7,920 nt of DNA from Crenothrix polyspora (GTDB lineage Bacteria; Pseudomonadota; Gammaproteobacteria; Methylococcales; Methylomonadaceae), in NCBI GenBank assembly GCA_945903675.1, contig CAMDOP010000141.1, forward strand, positions 1-7,920, given 5' to 3'. The notes below the pieces were generated by a model, which saw only the letters and a program-made list of their open reading frames with translations, did not search any database and had not been told where the DNA came from. Below, in pieces: positions 1 through 5,904 of this stretch. The position numbers were made by a program, and so were the translations under genes. Each line of letters begins with the position of its first letter. Positions within the stretch are counted from its first letter, which is position 1.

Positions 1-51
1 CGCCCACTAGGTATATTTGCATGGTTTGATAAGGTTGATTTTAGGTGGTAG
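1..51 (+). CDS. possible C-terminal end of an upstream gene (partial)
   Basis: Frame 1 is open from the first base to a TAG at 49-51 and would encode a 16-residue tail that is hydrophobic and aromatic (PLGIFAWFDKVDFRW). The mix of aliphatic, tryptophan and phenylalanine residues is plausible for the end of a membrane protein. A run this short is open by chance fairly often, and I do not recognise the family. The sequence before the window is needed to decide. Confidence 0.25.
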   Translation, partial: RPLGIFAWFDKVDFRW

Positions 52-122
52 TTAGAATATCACAGGCTTGACTAAAATGCAGTTTGACCTGTTTGTAGAT
101 AGCTGAGGATCAGTTGATCGCG

Positions 123-128
123 TACAAT
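123..128 (+). promoter_or_regulatory. possible -10 element for msrB-apeB
   Basis: TACAAT differs from the sigma-70 -10 consensus at one base and would start a short leader of about 20 nt carrying the msrB ribosome binding site. No convincing -35 box lies 16-18 bp upstream. A 12-bp dyad, GATCA-GT-TGATC (108-119), occupies part of that area and could bind an activator or repressor. TTGACT (68-73) and TTGACC (84-89) resemble -35 boxes but have no -10 at proper spacing. The assignment is tentative. Confidence 0.25.
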
Positions 129-141
129 GCGGCCTTTAACT

Positions 142-146
142 AGGAG
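142..146 (+). promoter_or_regulatory. Shine-Dalgarno sequence of msrB
   Basis: AGGAG lies 8 nt before the ATG at 155. This favours that ATG over the second in-frame ATG at 161, which would have a 14-nt spacer. Confidence 0.75.
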
Positions 147-154
147 CTAAGTTT

Positions 155-550
155 ATGACTATGCAAGAACAGAATAATGATGAGTCGTGGGCTGAAAAGT
201 TAACGCCCGAACAGTTTAATATCTGTCGATTAAAAGGTACAGAACCTCCTTTTACCGGAAAATATGCCGATTGTAAAACAACGGGTATTTATCATTGTAT
301 TTGCTGTGATACTCCGTTATTTGATTCAAAAACCAAATATGATTCCGGCTCAGGTTGGCCCAGTTTTTGGGCAGAGCTGCCGGAAGGCAACATCGCAGAA
401 CATGTTGATAATAGTCATGGTCAGCGTCGAGTTGAAGTGACCTGTAAAGTCTGTGCCGCGCATTTAGGTCATGTCTTTGAAGATGGTCCTGAACCTACGG
501 GTTTACGTTATTGTATTAATTCGGCTTCGTTGGATTTAAAAGCAACATGA
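155..550 (+). CDS. msrB: peptide-methionine (R)-S-oxide reductase MsrB
   Basis: This cytosolic repair enzyme reduces the R epimer of methionine sulfoxide in proteins, normally using thioredoxin as reductant. The 131 residues match a single-domain MsrB. Seen in order: GTEPPFTGKY (28-37); a first zinc CxxC at C48/C51; the substrate-pocket signature GWPSF (67-71); a second zinc CxxC at C97/C100; AHLGHVFEDGP (102-112); and RYCINSAS (118-125) with catalytic C120. The usual recycling cysteine before GWPSF is serine here (S66). C24, in the N-terminal region, is a candidate replacement, as reported for an MsrB subclass typified by Xanthomonas. The stop overlaps the apeB start as ATGA, so the two genes are probably co-transcribed and translationally coupled. 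The start is supported by AGGAG 8 nt upstream. Confidence 0.96.
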   Translation: MTMQEQNNDESWAEKLTPEQFNICRLKGTEPPFTGKYADCKTTGIYHCICCDTPLFDSKTKYDSGSGWPSFWAELPEGNIAEHVDNSHGQRRVEVTCKVCAAHLGHVFEDGPEPTGLRYCINSASLDLKAT

Positions 551-1848
551 TAAATACACAGCAACACGTACAAAACTTATTGGATTTTATTGATGCTAGT
601 CCTAGTCCTTGGCATGCGGTCGCCAGCATCGAAAGCCAACTGTTGGCTTTTCAATTTGTAAAGTTAGAAGAAAGCGCGCCGTGGCAGTTACAGGCTCAGG
701 GACGTTATTATGTGATTCGTGATGATTCTTCTATCATCATGTTTGTCATGGGCCTAAAGCCGTTGTTAGAAACGGGCTTTAAGATTATTGGTGCACACAC
801 GGACTCTCCAGGTTTAAGAATAAAGCCAAATGCGGCAAACGCCACGGATGGCTTATTACGCTTAGGCGTTGAAATCTATGGTGGGCCAATATTGGCGACT
901 TTTACCGATAGAGATTTAGGTCTTGCCGGTCGAGTCAGTTATAAAGATGATCAAGCTAATATTATCAGTCAATTAGTTAACTTTGATAGACCGTTATTAC
1001 GCTTGCCCAACTTAGCGATACACATGAACCGTACGGTTAATGAAGACGGCTTAAAATTGCATAAGCAAAATGAATTACCGCTAATTCTATCAACTTGGGC
1101 TGAAGAATCGTTGCCCCAAGCTTATTTCTCTGAATTATTACAGCAGCAGTCCGCTTGCCCAGCAGAGCGAATTTTATCATGGGATTTGGCAGTATCTGAT
1201 ACACAGAAAGGCGCGTTCTGGGGTGCTAATAATGAGTTTTATGCGGATAGCCAGTTAGATAATTTGGCTTCTTGCCATGCTGCTCTTCAAGCCTTATTGA
1301 CTGAATCGGTATTGAATGGCGATAACAGCGTGGTTTGTGCTTTTTTTGACCATGAAGAAATAGGAAGTACGAGTTGTAAAGGCGCTGATGGTAGTTTTCT
1401 GGGTGAGATCTTGCAACGGATTAGCTTAACGGTAGAGGATTCACGAGAGGGCTATTCTAGAGTTTTAGCGCAAAGCTTTCAAATTAGCGCCGATATGGCG
1501 CATGCTTATCAACCTAGTTTTCCTTGGGCGTATGAGCCTGATCATAAAGTGATGGTTAATAAAGGCCCTGTTATTAAGGTCAATGCTAATCAAAATTATA
1601 GTACCGAAAGTATTTCACAGGCGCAGTTTATAGATTGGTGTGAGCAAGCAGAGGTGCCTTATCAAACCTATGCTCATCGCAGTGATTTGGCTTGCGGTAG
1701 CACTATTGGCCCCATCACCTCAGCACGATTAGGTATACGATCGTTAGATGTGGGCGGCCCACTGTGGGCAATGCATAGCATTAGAGAAAGTGCGGGTGTT
1801 TTGGATCATGGTTATATGATTCGGGTTATGCAGCAGTTTTTTGCTTAA
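547..1848 (+). CDS. apeB: M18 family aminopeptidase (aspartyl aminopeptidase-like)
   Basis: This cytosolic zinc metallopeptidase removes N-terminal residues, preferentially acidic ones in studied family members. The 433 residues are close to the usual bacterial M18 length. Recognisable sites by comparison with the family are: HTDSPGLRIKP (84-94), with metal ligand H84 and catalytic-type D86; DSQLDNLAS (234-242), with D238 as bridging ligand; FFDHEEIGS (266-274), with E270/E271; SADMAHA (314-320), with D316; HRSDLACGSTIGP (377-389), the conserved C-terminal stretch; and AMHSIRE (408-414), with H410. Every expected metal ligand is present, so the enzyme should be active. Its ATG overlaps the msrB stop codon. 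No strong ribosome binding site precedes it (GGA ends 12 nt upstream), so it may depend on translation of msrB. It converges on the flavin reductase gene across a structured intergenic region. Confidence 0.94.
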   Translation: MINTQQHVQNLLDFIDASPSPWHAVASIESQLLAFQFVKLEESAPWQLQAQGRYYVIRDDSSIIMFVMGLKPLLETGFKIIGAHTDSPGLRIKPNAANATDGLLRLGVEIYGGPILATFTDRDLGLAGRVSYKDDQANIISQLVNFDRPLLRLPNLAIHMNRTVNEDGLKLHKQNELPLILSTWAEESLPQAYFSELLQQQSACPAERILSWDLAVSDTQKGAFWGANNEFYADSQLDNLASCHAALQALLTESVLNGDNSVVCAFFDHEEIGSTSCKGADGSFLGEILQRISLTVEDSREGYSRVLAQSFQISADMAHAYQPSFPWAYEPDHKVMVNKGPVIKVNANQNYSTESISQAQFIDWCEQAEVPYQTYAHRSDLACGSTIGPITSARLGIRSLDVGGPLWAMHSIRESAGVLDHGYMIRVMQQFFA

Positions 1849-1963
1849 GATTTAAGTGTGTTTTATTTGCTGATGTTACCTAGCCATTCAGCGGTTTAAA
1901 AAAACAAATAACGTGGTCGCTATCGCGACGATTTATTAATCGGGTAATCGCACCCGAAGGCGA

Positions 1964-1997
1964 GATACTTTCTTTTGCTCCGCCAAAAGAAAGTATC
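1964..1997. repeat. perfect 14-bp inverted repeat, 6-nt loop
   Basis: GATACTTTCTTTTG (1964-1977) and its exact reverse complement CAAAAGAAAGTATC (1984-1997) flank the loop CTCCGC. The arms are AT-rich with no T-run after either side, so this does not look like an intrinsic terminator. It is the clearest single hairpin of the intergenic element. Confidence 0.8.
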
Positions 1998-2040
1998 CAA
2001 AGAAAAGGCGGCTCGATTGCCGCTTCTTCCTGTGCTCCTC

Positions 2041-2133
2041 GGTTTTGTCGGGGGTCGGTAGAGAGGGCTTCCTGCCCTCCTACCGACGCGCGTCATCCAT
2101 GCCGCGCCCCTTTGGGCTTATCCCAACAAAACC
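2041..2133. repeat. three-way-junction-like fold within the intergenic element
   Basis: A closing stem pairs 2041-2052 (GGTTTTGTCGGG) with 2122-2133 (CCCAACAAAACC); 11 of 12 positions pair, with one C/A mismatch. It encloses two hairpins. The first has 14 bp with one bulged A (2062): GTCGGTAG and GAGGGC on the left (2054-2068), GCCCTC and CTACCGAC on the right (2074-2087), and the loop TTCCT. The second is GCCC-CTTT-GGGC (2106-2117). This much nested pairing in 93 bp is unlikely by chance. I cannot tell whether it acts as RNA or DNA. Confidence 0.6.
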
Positions 2134-2181
2134 TGCGGTGCTCGGCGCGGCAAACGAGAGTAAAACAACGCTATTGCGTAA

Positions 2182-2205
2182 AGTCAGCTATTTATAAAGC
2201 TGACT
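2182..2205 (-). terminator. weak terminator-like hairpin over the flavin reductase stop codon
   Basis: AGTCAGCT (2182-2189) and AGCTGACT (2198-2205) form a perfect 8-bp stem with an 8-nt AT-rich loop. The structure covers the last codons and the TAG stop (2190-2188) of the minus-strand gene. Only three T residues follow on the minus strand, so efficient intrinsic termination is doubtful. It may instead protect the mRNA 3' end. Confidence 0.35.
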
Positions 2206-2667
2206 GCTCCCATCTAGATCACCCGTGCGTTTATAGAGTAAAGCTTGTCCTTTATTGAGTTTCGCTGCAGTCACTACATTGCAGATCGCGACAATATGGT
2301 CGCCGGCTTCGGTATAATGACTTACTTTGCAATCAAAATAAGCTAGGCTTTCCGATAAAATAGGTGCACCTGTTTGAGCTGATTGCCATTGATGCCCCGC
2401 CATTTTGTCGATGGCAGATTGACCAAAATATTCGGCCAGTTCGGCTTGGTGTTGGCTTAAAACATTAACGCTGCAAATGCCGCCTGCTTTTAAGATTTGA
2501 TAAGAATAGCTTTGAGGATTAATACTTATTGCTAGTAAGGGTGGGTTAAAAGAAACTTGCATGACCCACGCTGCCGTAAAGGCATTCTGACGCTTTCCAT
2601 CACTGACGCCAATCACATAAACACCATGGCTGATTTGTTTGAATAACTGCTCTGGATTATTAATCAT
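2188..2667 (-). CDS. flavin reductase-like FMN-binding split-barrel protein
   Basis: The 159-residue product resembles the flavin reductase-like domain family, small proteins with a split beta-barrel that bind FMN and often pass electrons from NAD(P)H to flavin or a partner. Seen: HGVYVIGVSDG (14-24); the family's TAAWVMQVSFNPPL segment (31-44), which helps form the flavin site; SVNVL (66-70); and GDHIVAICNVV (122-132) near the C terminus. The frame continues upstream to 2766, but those 33 codons run into a REP hairpin and are low-complexity. The ATG at 2667 has GGAG 6 nt upstream and begins the conserved domain, so I choose it. No second catalytic domain is present. The physiological substrate is unknown; neighbouring chrA suggests, weakly, a redox or stress role. 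Confidence 0.82.
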   Translation of the reverse strand: MINNPEQLFKQISHGVYVIGVSDGKRQNAFTAAWVMQVSFNPPLLAISINPQSYSYQILKAGGICSVNVLSQHQAELAEYFGQSAIDKMAGHQWQSAQTGAPILSESLAYFDCKVSHYTEAGDHIVAICNVVTAAKLNKGQALLYKRTGDLDGSSQLYK

Positions 2668-2673
2668 AGGTGT

Positions 2674-2677
2674 CTCC
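2674..2677 (-). promoter_or_regulatory. Shine-Dalgarno sequence deciding the flavin reductase start
   Basis: On the minus strand GGAG is followed by the 6-nt spacer ACACCT and then ATG at 2667-2665. This fixes the start inside the long frame and excludes the REP-derived 33-codon extension. Confidence 0.7.
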
Positions 2678-2731
2678 GGTTTATTTAGGTTGGAGTAAAG
2701 CAGGATTAGTTGTTTTAAAAGCAATAGTTGC

Positions 2732-2820
2732 GTAGGTCGGGTGACGGCTTTATCGTCGCCCGACATTTCGACATTTAATAGTTATTGTTGTCGGGCACGA
2801 AAAGCATGTGCCCGACCTAC
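2732..2820. repeat. REPIN: two inverted REP hairpins
   Basis: Two REP-type units face each other across a 25-bp spacer (2765-2789). The first is GTAG (2732-2735), then stem GTCGGGTGACG (2736-2746), loop GCTTTAT, and stem CGTCGCCCGAC (2754-2764), 11 pairs including one G-T. The second, read on the minus strand, is GTAG (2820-2817) followed by a 9-bp stem built on GTCGGGCAC (arms 2790-2798 and 2808-2816). A GT(A/G)G tetranucleotide at the foot of a palindrome is the known hallmark of REPs mobilised by RAYT (REP-associated tyrosine) transposases. No RAYT gene is present in the window, so copies would be made in trans. The pair lies 25 bp after the chrA stop and 64 bp before the flavin reductase start, where it may stabilise chrA mRNA or limit read-through. 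Confidence 0.8.
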
Positions 2821-2845
2821 AGCCTAGATTATTAAGATTGGAGTT

Positions 2846-4198
2846 TTAAATCATACCCTGCTGAACTAACCAAGGCTTGATAAACATCAGTAGCAATCCG
2901 GCTATGCCGCTAGCCATGATAACCGGAATAATCCCCACTTTATATCGGATCAATGCTAGAAAGACAATTATACCTATTAAGGCGGCGGACAAATCGAAAT
3001 GGCCTTCGAAGCCTTGTGGCCAGAATACATGCCATGCAAAAAACACCGCAAGGTTAACAATAACACCAACCACCGCAGCAGTAATTGCTGTTAACGATGC
3101 AGTAAATTTTAGATTGTTTCTGGTTGACTCTACCAGAGGGCCGCCCGCAAGAATAAGTAGAAAGCTAGGTAGAAAAGTGAAATAAGTGACCACCATCGCC
3201 CCAGCTATACCAGATATAAGTGCCGTCTCCGTAGCAATGGGTAATTGACTATAACCGGCTAAAAAGCCCACGAAAGTGACGGTCATAATCAACGGGCCCG
3301 GTGTAGTTTCCCCTAAAGCTAAGCCATCGATCATCTGGGTAGCGCTTAGCCAATGAAAATGATCTACTGCCCCTTGATAGACATAAGGTAGCACGGCATA
3401 GGCGCCACCAAAAGTCAGTAACGCTGCTTTGGTAAAAAACCAGCCCATTTGCGTCAGCGCACCGTCCCAGCCATAGTGCATAGTTAAGTAGCTCATTACG
3501 CTAGTCCACAAGAATAATCCCACTGCGATGATTTTAAATAAGTGACGCCAACTGAATTTCGCGTGCTCTGGAATAGGTGTATCGTCATCAATCAGTGCTG
3601 TGCCGTAACTTTGTTTGGCCGCATTATGTCCGCCACCCATAGCAAACTTATCAGGAGCAAATCGCCCACCTAGTGCTCCAAGACTAGCGGCGATTAAGAC
3701 TATTAACGGAAATGGTGTCTGTAAAGCGAAGATAGCCAAGAAGGCGAGTGCCGCTAAGCTCCAAAGTAGTCTATTTTTTAAAGCACGTGAACCAATGCGA
3801 TGCGCCGCGAACAGCACGATGGCAGTAACAGCGGGTTTGATGCCATAAAGCACGCCAGCAACAGCAGGAAGATGACCATAACTCAGATATATCCAACTGA
3901 GTAAGATTAACAAGAACAGTGAAGGCAGTATGAATAATACTCCGGCCACCACGCCTCCCCAGGTTTTGTGCATCAGCCAGCCGAGATAGATAGCCAGTTG
4001 CTGAGCTTCTGGGCCCGGTAATAACATGCAGTAATTTAGCGCATGTAAAAAACGTTGTTCTGAAATCCAACGCCGACGCTCGACCAATTCTTGATGCATG
4101 ATGGCGATTTGTCCGGCCGGCCCTCCAAAGCTAATAAAACCAAGCTTGAGCCAGAAACGGAACGCGACACTAAAGCTAATGGGGTGAGCTTGTTTCAT
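2846..4198 (-). CDS. chrA: chromate transporter, CHR family (long two-domain ChrA)
   Basis: This inner-membrane protein belongs to the chromate ion transporter family, whose studied long members export chromate. Its 450 residues are typical of the bidomain form, with two homologous halves and about ten or more hydrophobic segments. The N-terminal half carries FISFGGPAGQIAIMHQE (21-37) and PGPEAQQLA (61-69). A polar linker (about 180-216) precedes the C-terminal half, which carries LTFGGAYAVLPYVYQ (261-275) and GETTPGPLIM (296-305). The repeated FGG and PGP motifs are the family signature. The start is uncertain: ATG at 4198 is my choice, while an in-frame TTG at 4216 would add six residues; neither has a clear ribosome binding site. 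It begins 45 bp after panC in the same direction. Chromate specificity is inferred from family only; no chrB-type regulator is visible. Confidence 0.9.
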   Translation of the reverse strand: MKQAHPISFSVAFRFWLKLGFISFGGPAGQIAIMHQELVERRRWISEQRFLHALNYCMLLPGPEAQQLAIYLGWLMHKTWGGVVAGVLFILPSLFLLILLSWIYLSYGHLPAVAGVLYGIKPAVTAIVLFAAHRIGSRALKNRLLWSLAALAFLAIFALQTPFPLIVLIAASLGALGGRFAPDKFAMGGGHNAAKQSYGTALIDDDTPIPEHAKFSWRHLFKIIAVGLFLWTSVMSYLTMHYGWDGALTQMGWFFTKAALLTFGGAYAVLPYVYQGAVDHFHWLSATQMIDGLALGETTPGPLIMTVTFVGFLAGYSQLPIATETALISGIAGAMVVTYFTFLPSFLLILAGGPLVESTRNNLKFTASLTAITAAVVGVIVNLAVFFAWHVFWPQGFEGHFDLSAALIGIIVFLALIRYKVGIIPVIMASGIAGLLLMFIKPWLVQQGMI

Positions 4199-4233
4199 GG
4201 TTTTGTTTTTAATCAATAGTTCGGTTGATTTTA

Positions 4234-4269
4234 CTTATATAGCTTATACAGAAAAATAAACATTATCAA
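4234..4269 (-). promoter_or_regulatory. possible internal promoter ahead of chrA
   Basis: On the minus strand TTGATA (4269-4264) is followed after 15 bp by TATAAG (4248-4243), and a second TATAAG lies at 4239-4234. The spacing is shorter than the preferred 17 bp. It overlaps the end of panC and could let chrA be expressed apart from the pantothenate genes. AT-rich sequence gives such matches easily, so the call is weak. Confidence 0.25.
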
Positions 4270-5086
4270 TTAACCTTGTTGTACCTAGTTTGGCTGCTGC
4301 CAAGATGACGATATCTTTATCTTGCTGCGTTGCTGGGGTTAAATTATGGCTACAACAGATAGTAAAGTAATCGGGTACGAAGCCGATATTTTTTAGGGTT
4401 TGTAAGGCTTGCTGTTCAATATCAAGGTAACTTTGTTGGTCTGCTAAAATGGCAGTTCTGGCGATACATAGGGTTTGATAAAGCTGGGGAGCCAAGAGTC
4501 TTTCTGAGTCTGTTAAGAAGTTATTCCTTGAGCTCATGGCTAATCCATTGCTTTCTCTTTGTGTATCTACACCTATCAATTCAATAGGGATGTTGAGATC
4601 CCTAATCATCGTTTGTATGACGGTGAATTGCTGAAAGTCTTTTAGGCCAAAGACAGCAATATCAGGCTGTACCAGATTAAATAATTTACAAACGATGGTG
4701 GCAACGCCGCTAAAGTGTCCAGGTCTGGAAGCACCGCAATAAATATCAGACAAGCCAGAAACGTTTACTGTCGTTAGCGTGTTCGCGTTGTAAATATCAG
4801 TAATGGCAGGCAGGAATAATAAATCAGCGTTTTCGGTAGCTAGCTTTAGCTGGTCTTCCTGTTCGGTGCGTGGGTAACTAGCAAAATCTTCATTGATACC
4901 AAATTGAGTGGGGTTAACAAAGATACTAACTACGATTTTATCGACTTTCTGCTGGGCAATATTGACTAGTTTTAAGTGACCAGCATGTAGATTGCCCATA
5001 GTGGGGACGAGTGCTACGCTAAGTCCTTGTCGCTTCCATGCGCTAATGGTTGAGCGTAGATCTAAGATGCTGTTAACGATAATCAT
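4244..5086 (-). CDS. panC: pantothenate synthetase (pantoate-beta-alanine ligase)
   Basis: This cytosolic enzyme joins D-pantoate and beta-alanine using ATP, releasing AMP and diphosphate, as the last step to pantothenate. The 280 residues match the family length. Visible sites include the nucleotide-binding PTMGNLHAGH (28-37), with the HxGH histidines H34 and H37; SIFVNPTQF (54-62), contributing to the pantoate site; the conserved YCGASRPGHFSGVATIV stretch (116-132); GLKDFQQF (147-154), with the conserved lysine K149; and SSRN (185-188). The C-terminal domain ends with RLIDN (271-275). It follows panB by 4 bp with no clear ribosome binding site, which points to translational coupling. All key motifs are intact, so it should be functional. 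Confidence 0.97.
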   Translation of the reverse strand: MIIVNSILDLRSTISAWKRQGLSVALVPTMGNLHAGHLKLVNIAQQKVDKIVVSIFVNPTQFGINEDFASYPRTEQEDQLKLATENADLLFLPAITDIYNANTLTTVNVSGLSDIYCGASRPGHFSGVATIVCKLFNLVQPDIAVFGLKDFQQFTVIQTMIRDLNIPIELIGVDTQRESNGLAMSSRNNFLTDSERLLAPQLYQTLCIARTAILADQQSYLDIEQQALQTLKNIGFVPDYFTICCSHNLTPATQQDKDIVILAAAKLGTTRLIDNVYFSV

Positions 5087-5090
5087 GGTG

Positions 5091-5903
5091 CTAGAAGCTA
5101 TGTTCGATACTGGGAAATAGTGCTTGCTTAACGGCCTGATGATAGGCGATGATCGCCTCTTCGATAGAGGGCGCGTTGTGCATAAAGTTTTTGGAAAAGC
5201 GTGGGCGTTTAGTGATGCTTATATTAAGCATGTCATAAAGTACCAGTACTTGACCATCGCAATGCACGCCGGCACCTATGCCAATGACAGGGATGTTGAG
5301 TTGGGTGCTAATTTCTTTGGCCAATGCGGCGGGTACACATTCTAATACCAGTAGCGTAGCGCCAGCATCTTGTAACTGATGGGCTTCGGTGAGAATTCTT
5401 TCCGCATCTACAGGTGTTTTACCTTGAACCTGATAACTACCTAATTGATTAATTAATTGCGGCAATAATCCTAGGTGACCACAAACGGGAATGCCTAGCT
5501 CAACTAAAAAACGTACCGTTTCAATGCGAGCACCTTCTAACTTTACCATTTGTGCTCCACCGATTTGTACGAGTTTAGCGGCATTCTTAGCCGCAATAAT
5601 CGGCGTGGTATAGCTCATAAAGGGTAAGTCAGCAATGATGAATGCGCGTTGATTAGCTTGGCTAACGCAGCGGGCATGGTAAACCATATCATTGATAGTA
5701 ACGGGCAGTGTGCTTGGATGGCCCTGAATAACCATGCCTAAGGAGTCTCCGACCAGTATGGCATCGATACCTGCTTTGTTAATTAAGGCACTAAAGCTAG
5801 CATCATAAGCTGTTAAGCAACTTATTTTTTCGCCATGCTGCTTCATGGTTTGCAAATCATTAATGCTTAAAGGTGTTGTTGAGTCTTGGGATATTTGCGT
5901 CAT
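5091..5903 (-). CDS. panB: 3-methyl-2-oxobutanoate hydroxymethyltransferase
   Basis: PanB transfers a hydroxymethyl group from 5,10-methylene-tetrahydrofolate to 2-oxoisovalerate, giving ketopantoate, the committed step of pantothenate synthesis. It is a cytosolic TIM-barrel enzyme requiring a divalent metal. The 270 residues are typical. Seen: TAYDASFS (31-38); VGDSLGMV (52-59), with metal ligand D53; ADLPFMSY (91-98), with D92; VKLEG (120-124), with E123; GHLGLLPQ (142-149); ECVPA (189-193), with the likely catalytic glutamate; and IGIGAG (207-212). It starts 1 bp after the folK stop and ends 4 bp before panC. Its folate cofactor links it functionally to folK. No distinct ribosome binding site was found, again suggesting coupling. 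Confidence 0.97.
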   Translation of the reverse strand: MTQISQDSTTPLSINDLQTMKQHGEKISCLTAYDASFSALINKAGIDAILVGDSLGMVIQGHPSTLPVTINDMVYHARCVSQANQRAFIIADLPFMSYTTPIIAAKNAAKLVQIGGAQMVKLEGARIETVRFLVELGIPVCGHLGLLPQLINQLGSYQVQGKTPVDAERILTEAHQLQDAGATLLVLECVPAALAKEISTQLNIPVIGIGAGVHCDGQVLVLYDMLNISITKRPRFSKNFMHNAPSIEEAIIAYHQAVKQALFPSIEHSF

Positions 5904-5904
5904 G

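Larger units (their letters stand above)
1916..2151. repeat. dense stem-loop intergenic element
   Basis: This stretch fills most of the 339-bp gap between the convergent apeB and flavin reductase genes. Successive inverted repeats are: GTCGC/GCGAC (1916-1929); TCGGGT/ACCCGA (1940-1957); a perfect 14-bp stem (1964-1997); GCGGC/GCCGC (2008-2023); and a folded unit at 2041-2133. GCCGCGCC (2101-2108) can also pair with GGCGCGGC (2144-2151). One plus-strand frame stays open across the element but has no ATG, GTG or TTG start that I found, so I do not call a gene. From memory, the core with AAAGAAAGTAtCCAAAGAAAAGG resembles a sequence seen repeatedly in proteobacterial intergenic regions and often mis-annotated as small hypothetical proteins. 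I see no terminal repeats or target duplication. Repeat status needs genome-wide copies. Confidence 0.6.

Noticed and set aside
1843..1857. GCTTAA/TTAAGT stem at the apeB stop as a terminator
   Set aside because: The stem is short, AT-only apart from its base, and is not followed by a continuous T-run.
1955..2270. Long open plus-strand frame through the structured element as a small gene
   Set aside because: It has no usual start codon or ribosome binding site, overlaps the end of the flavin reductase gene, and is better explained by translation of a repeat.
1916..2820. Repeats considered as a CRISPR array
   Set aside because: The units are different inverted repeats of unequal length, not identical direct repeats with regular spacers, and no cas gene is present.
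2877..3185. Plus-strand open frame of 102 codons inside chrA
   Set aside because: It is antisense to a well-supported transporter gene, has no recognisable domain or ribosome binding site, and its composition follows from the chrA coding bias.
3771..4070. Second minus-strand frame of 99 codons within chrA
   Set aside because: It is an out-of-frame reading of conserved ChrA coding sequence. The chrA frame shows intact motifs throughout, so there is no frameshift to explain it.
5124..5345. Plus-strand open frame opposite panB
   Set aside because: Antisense shadow of conserved PanB sequence with no family resemblance.
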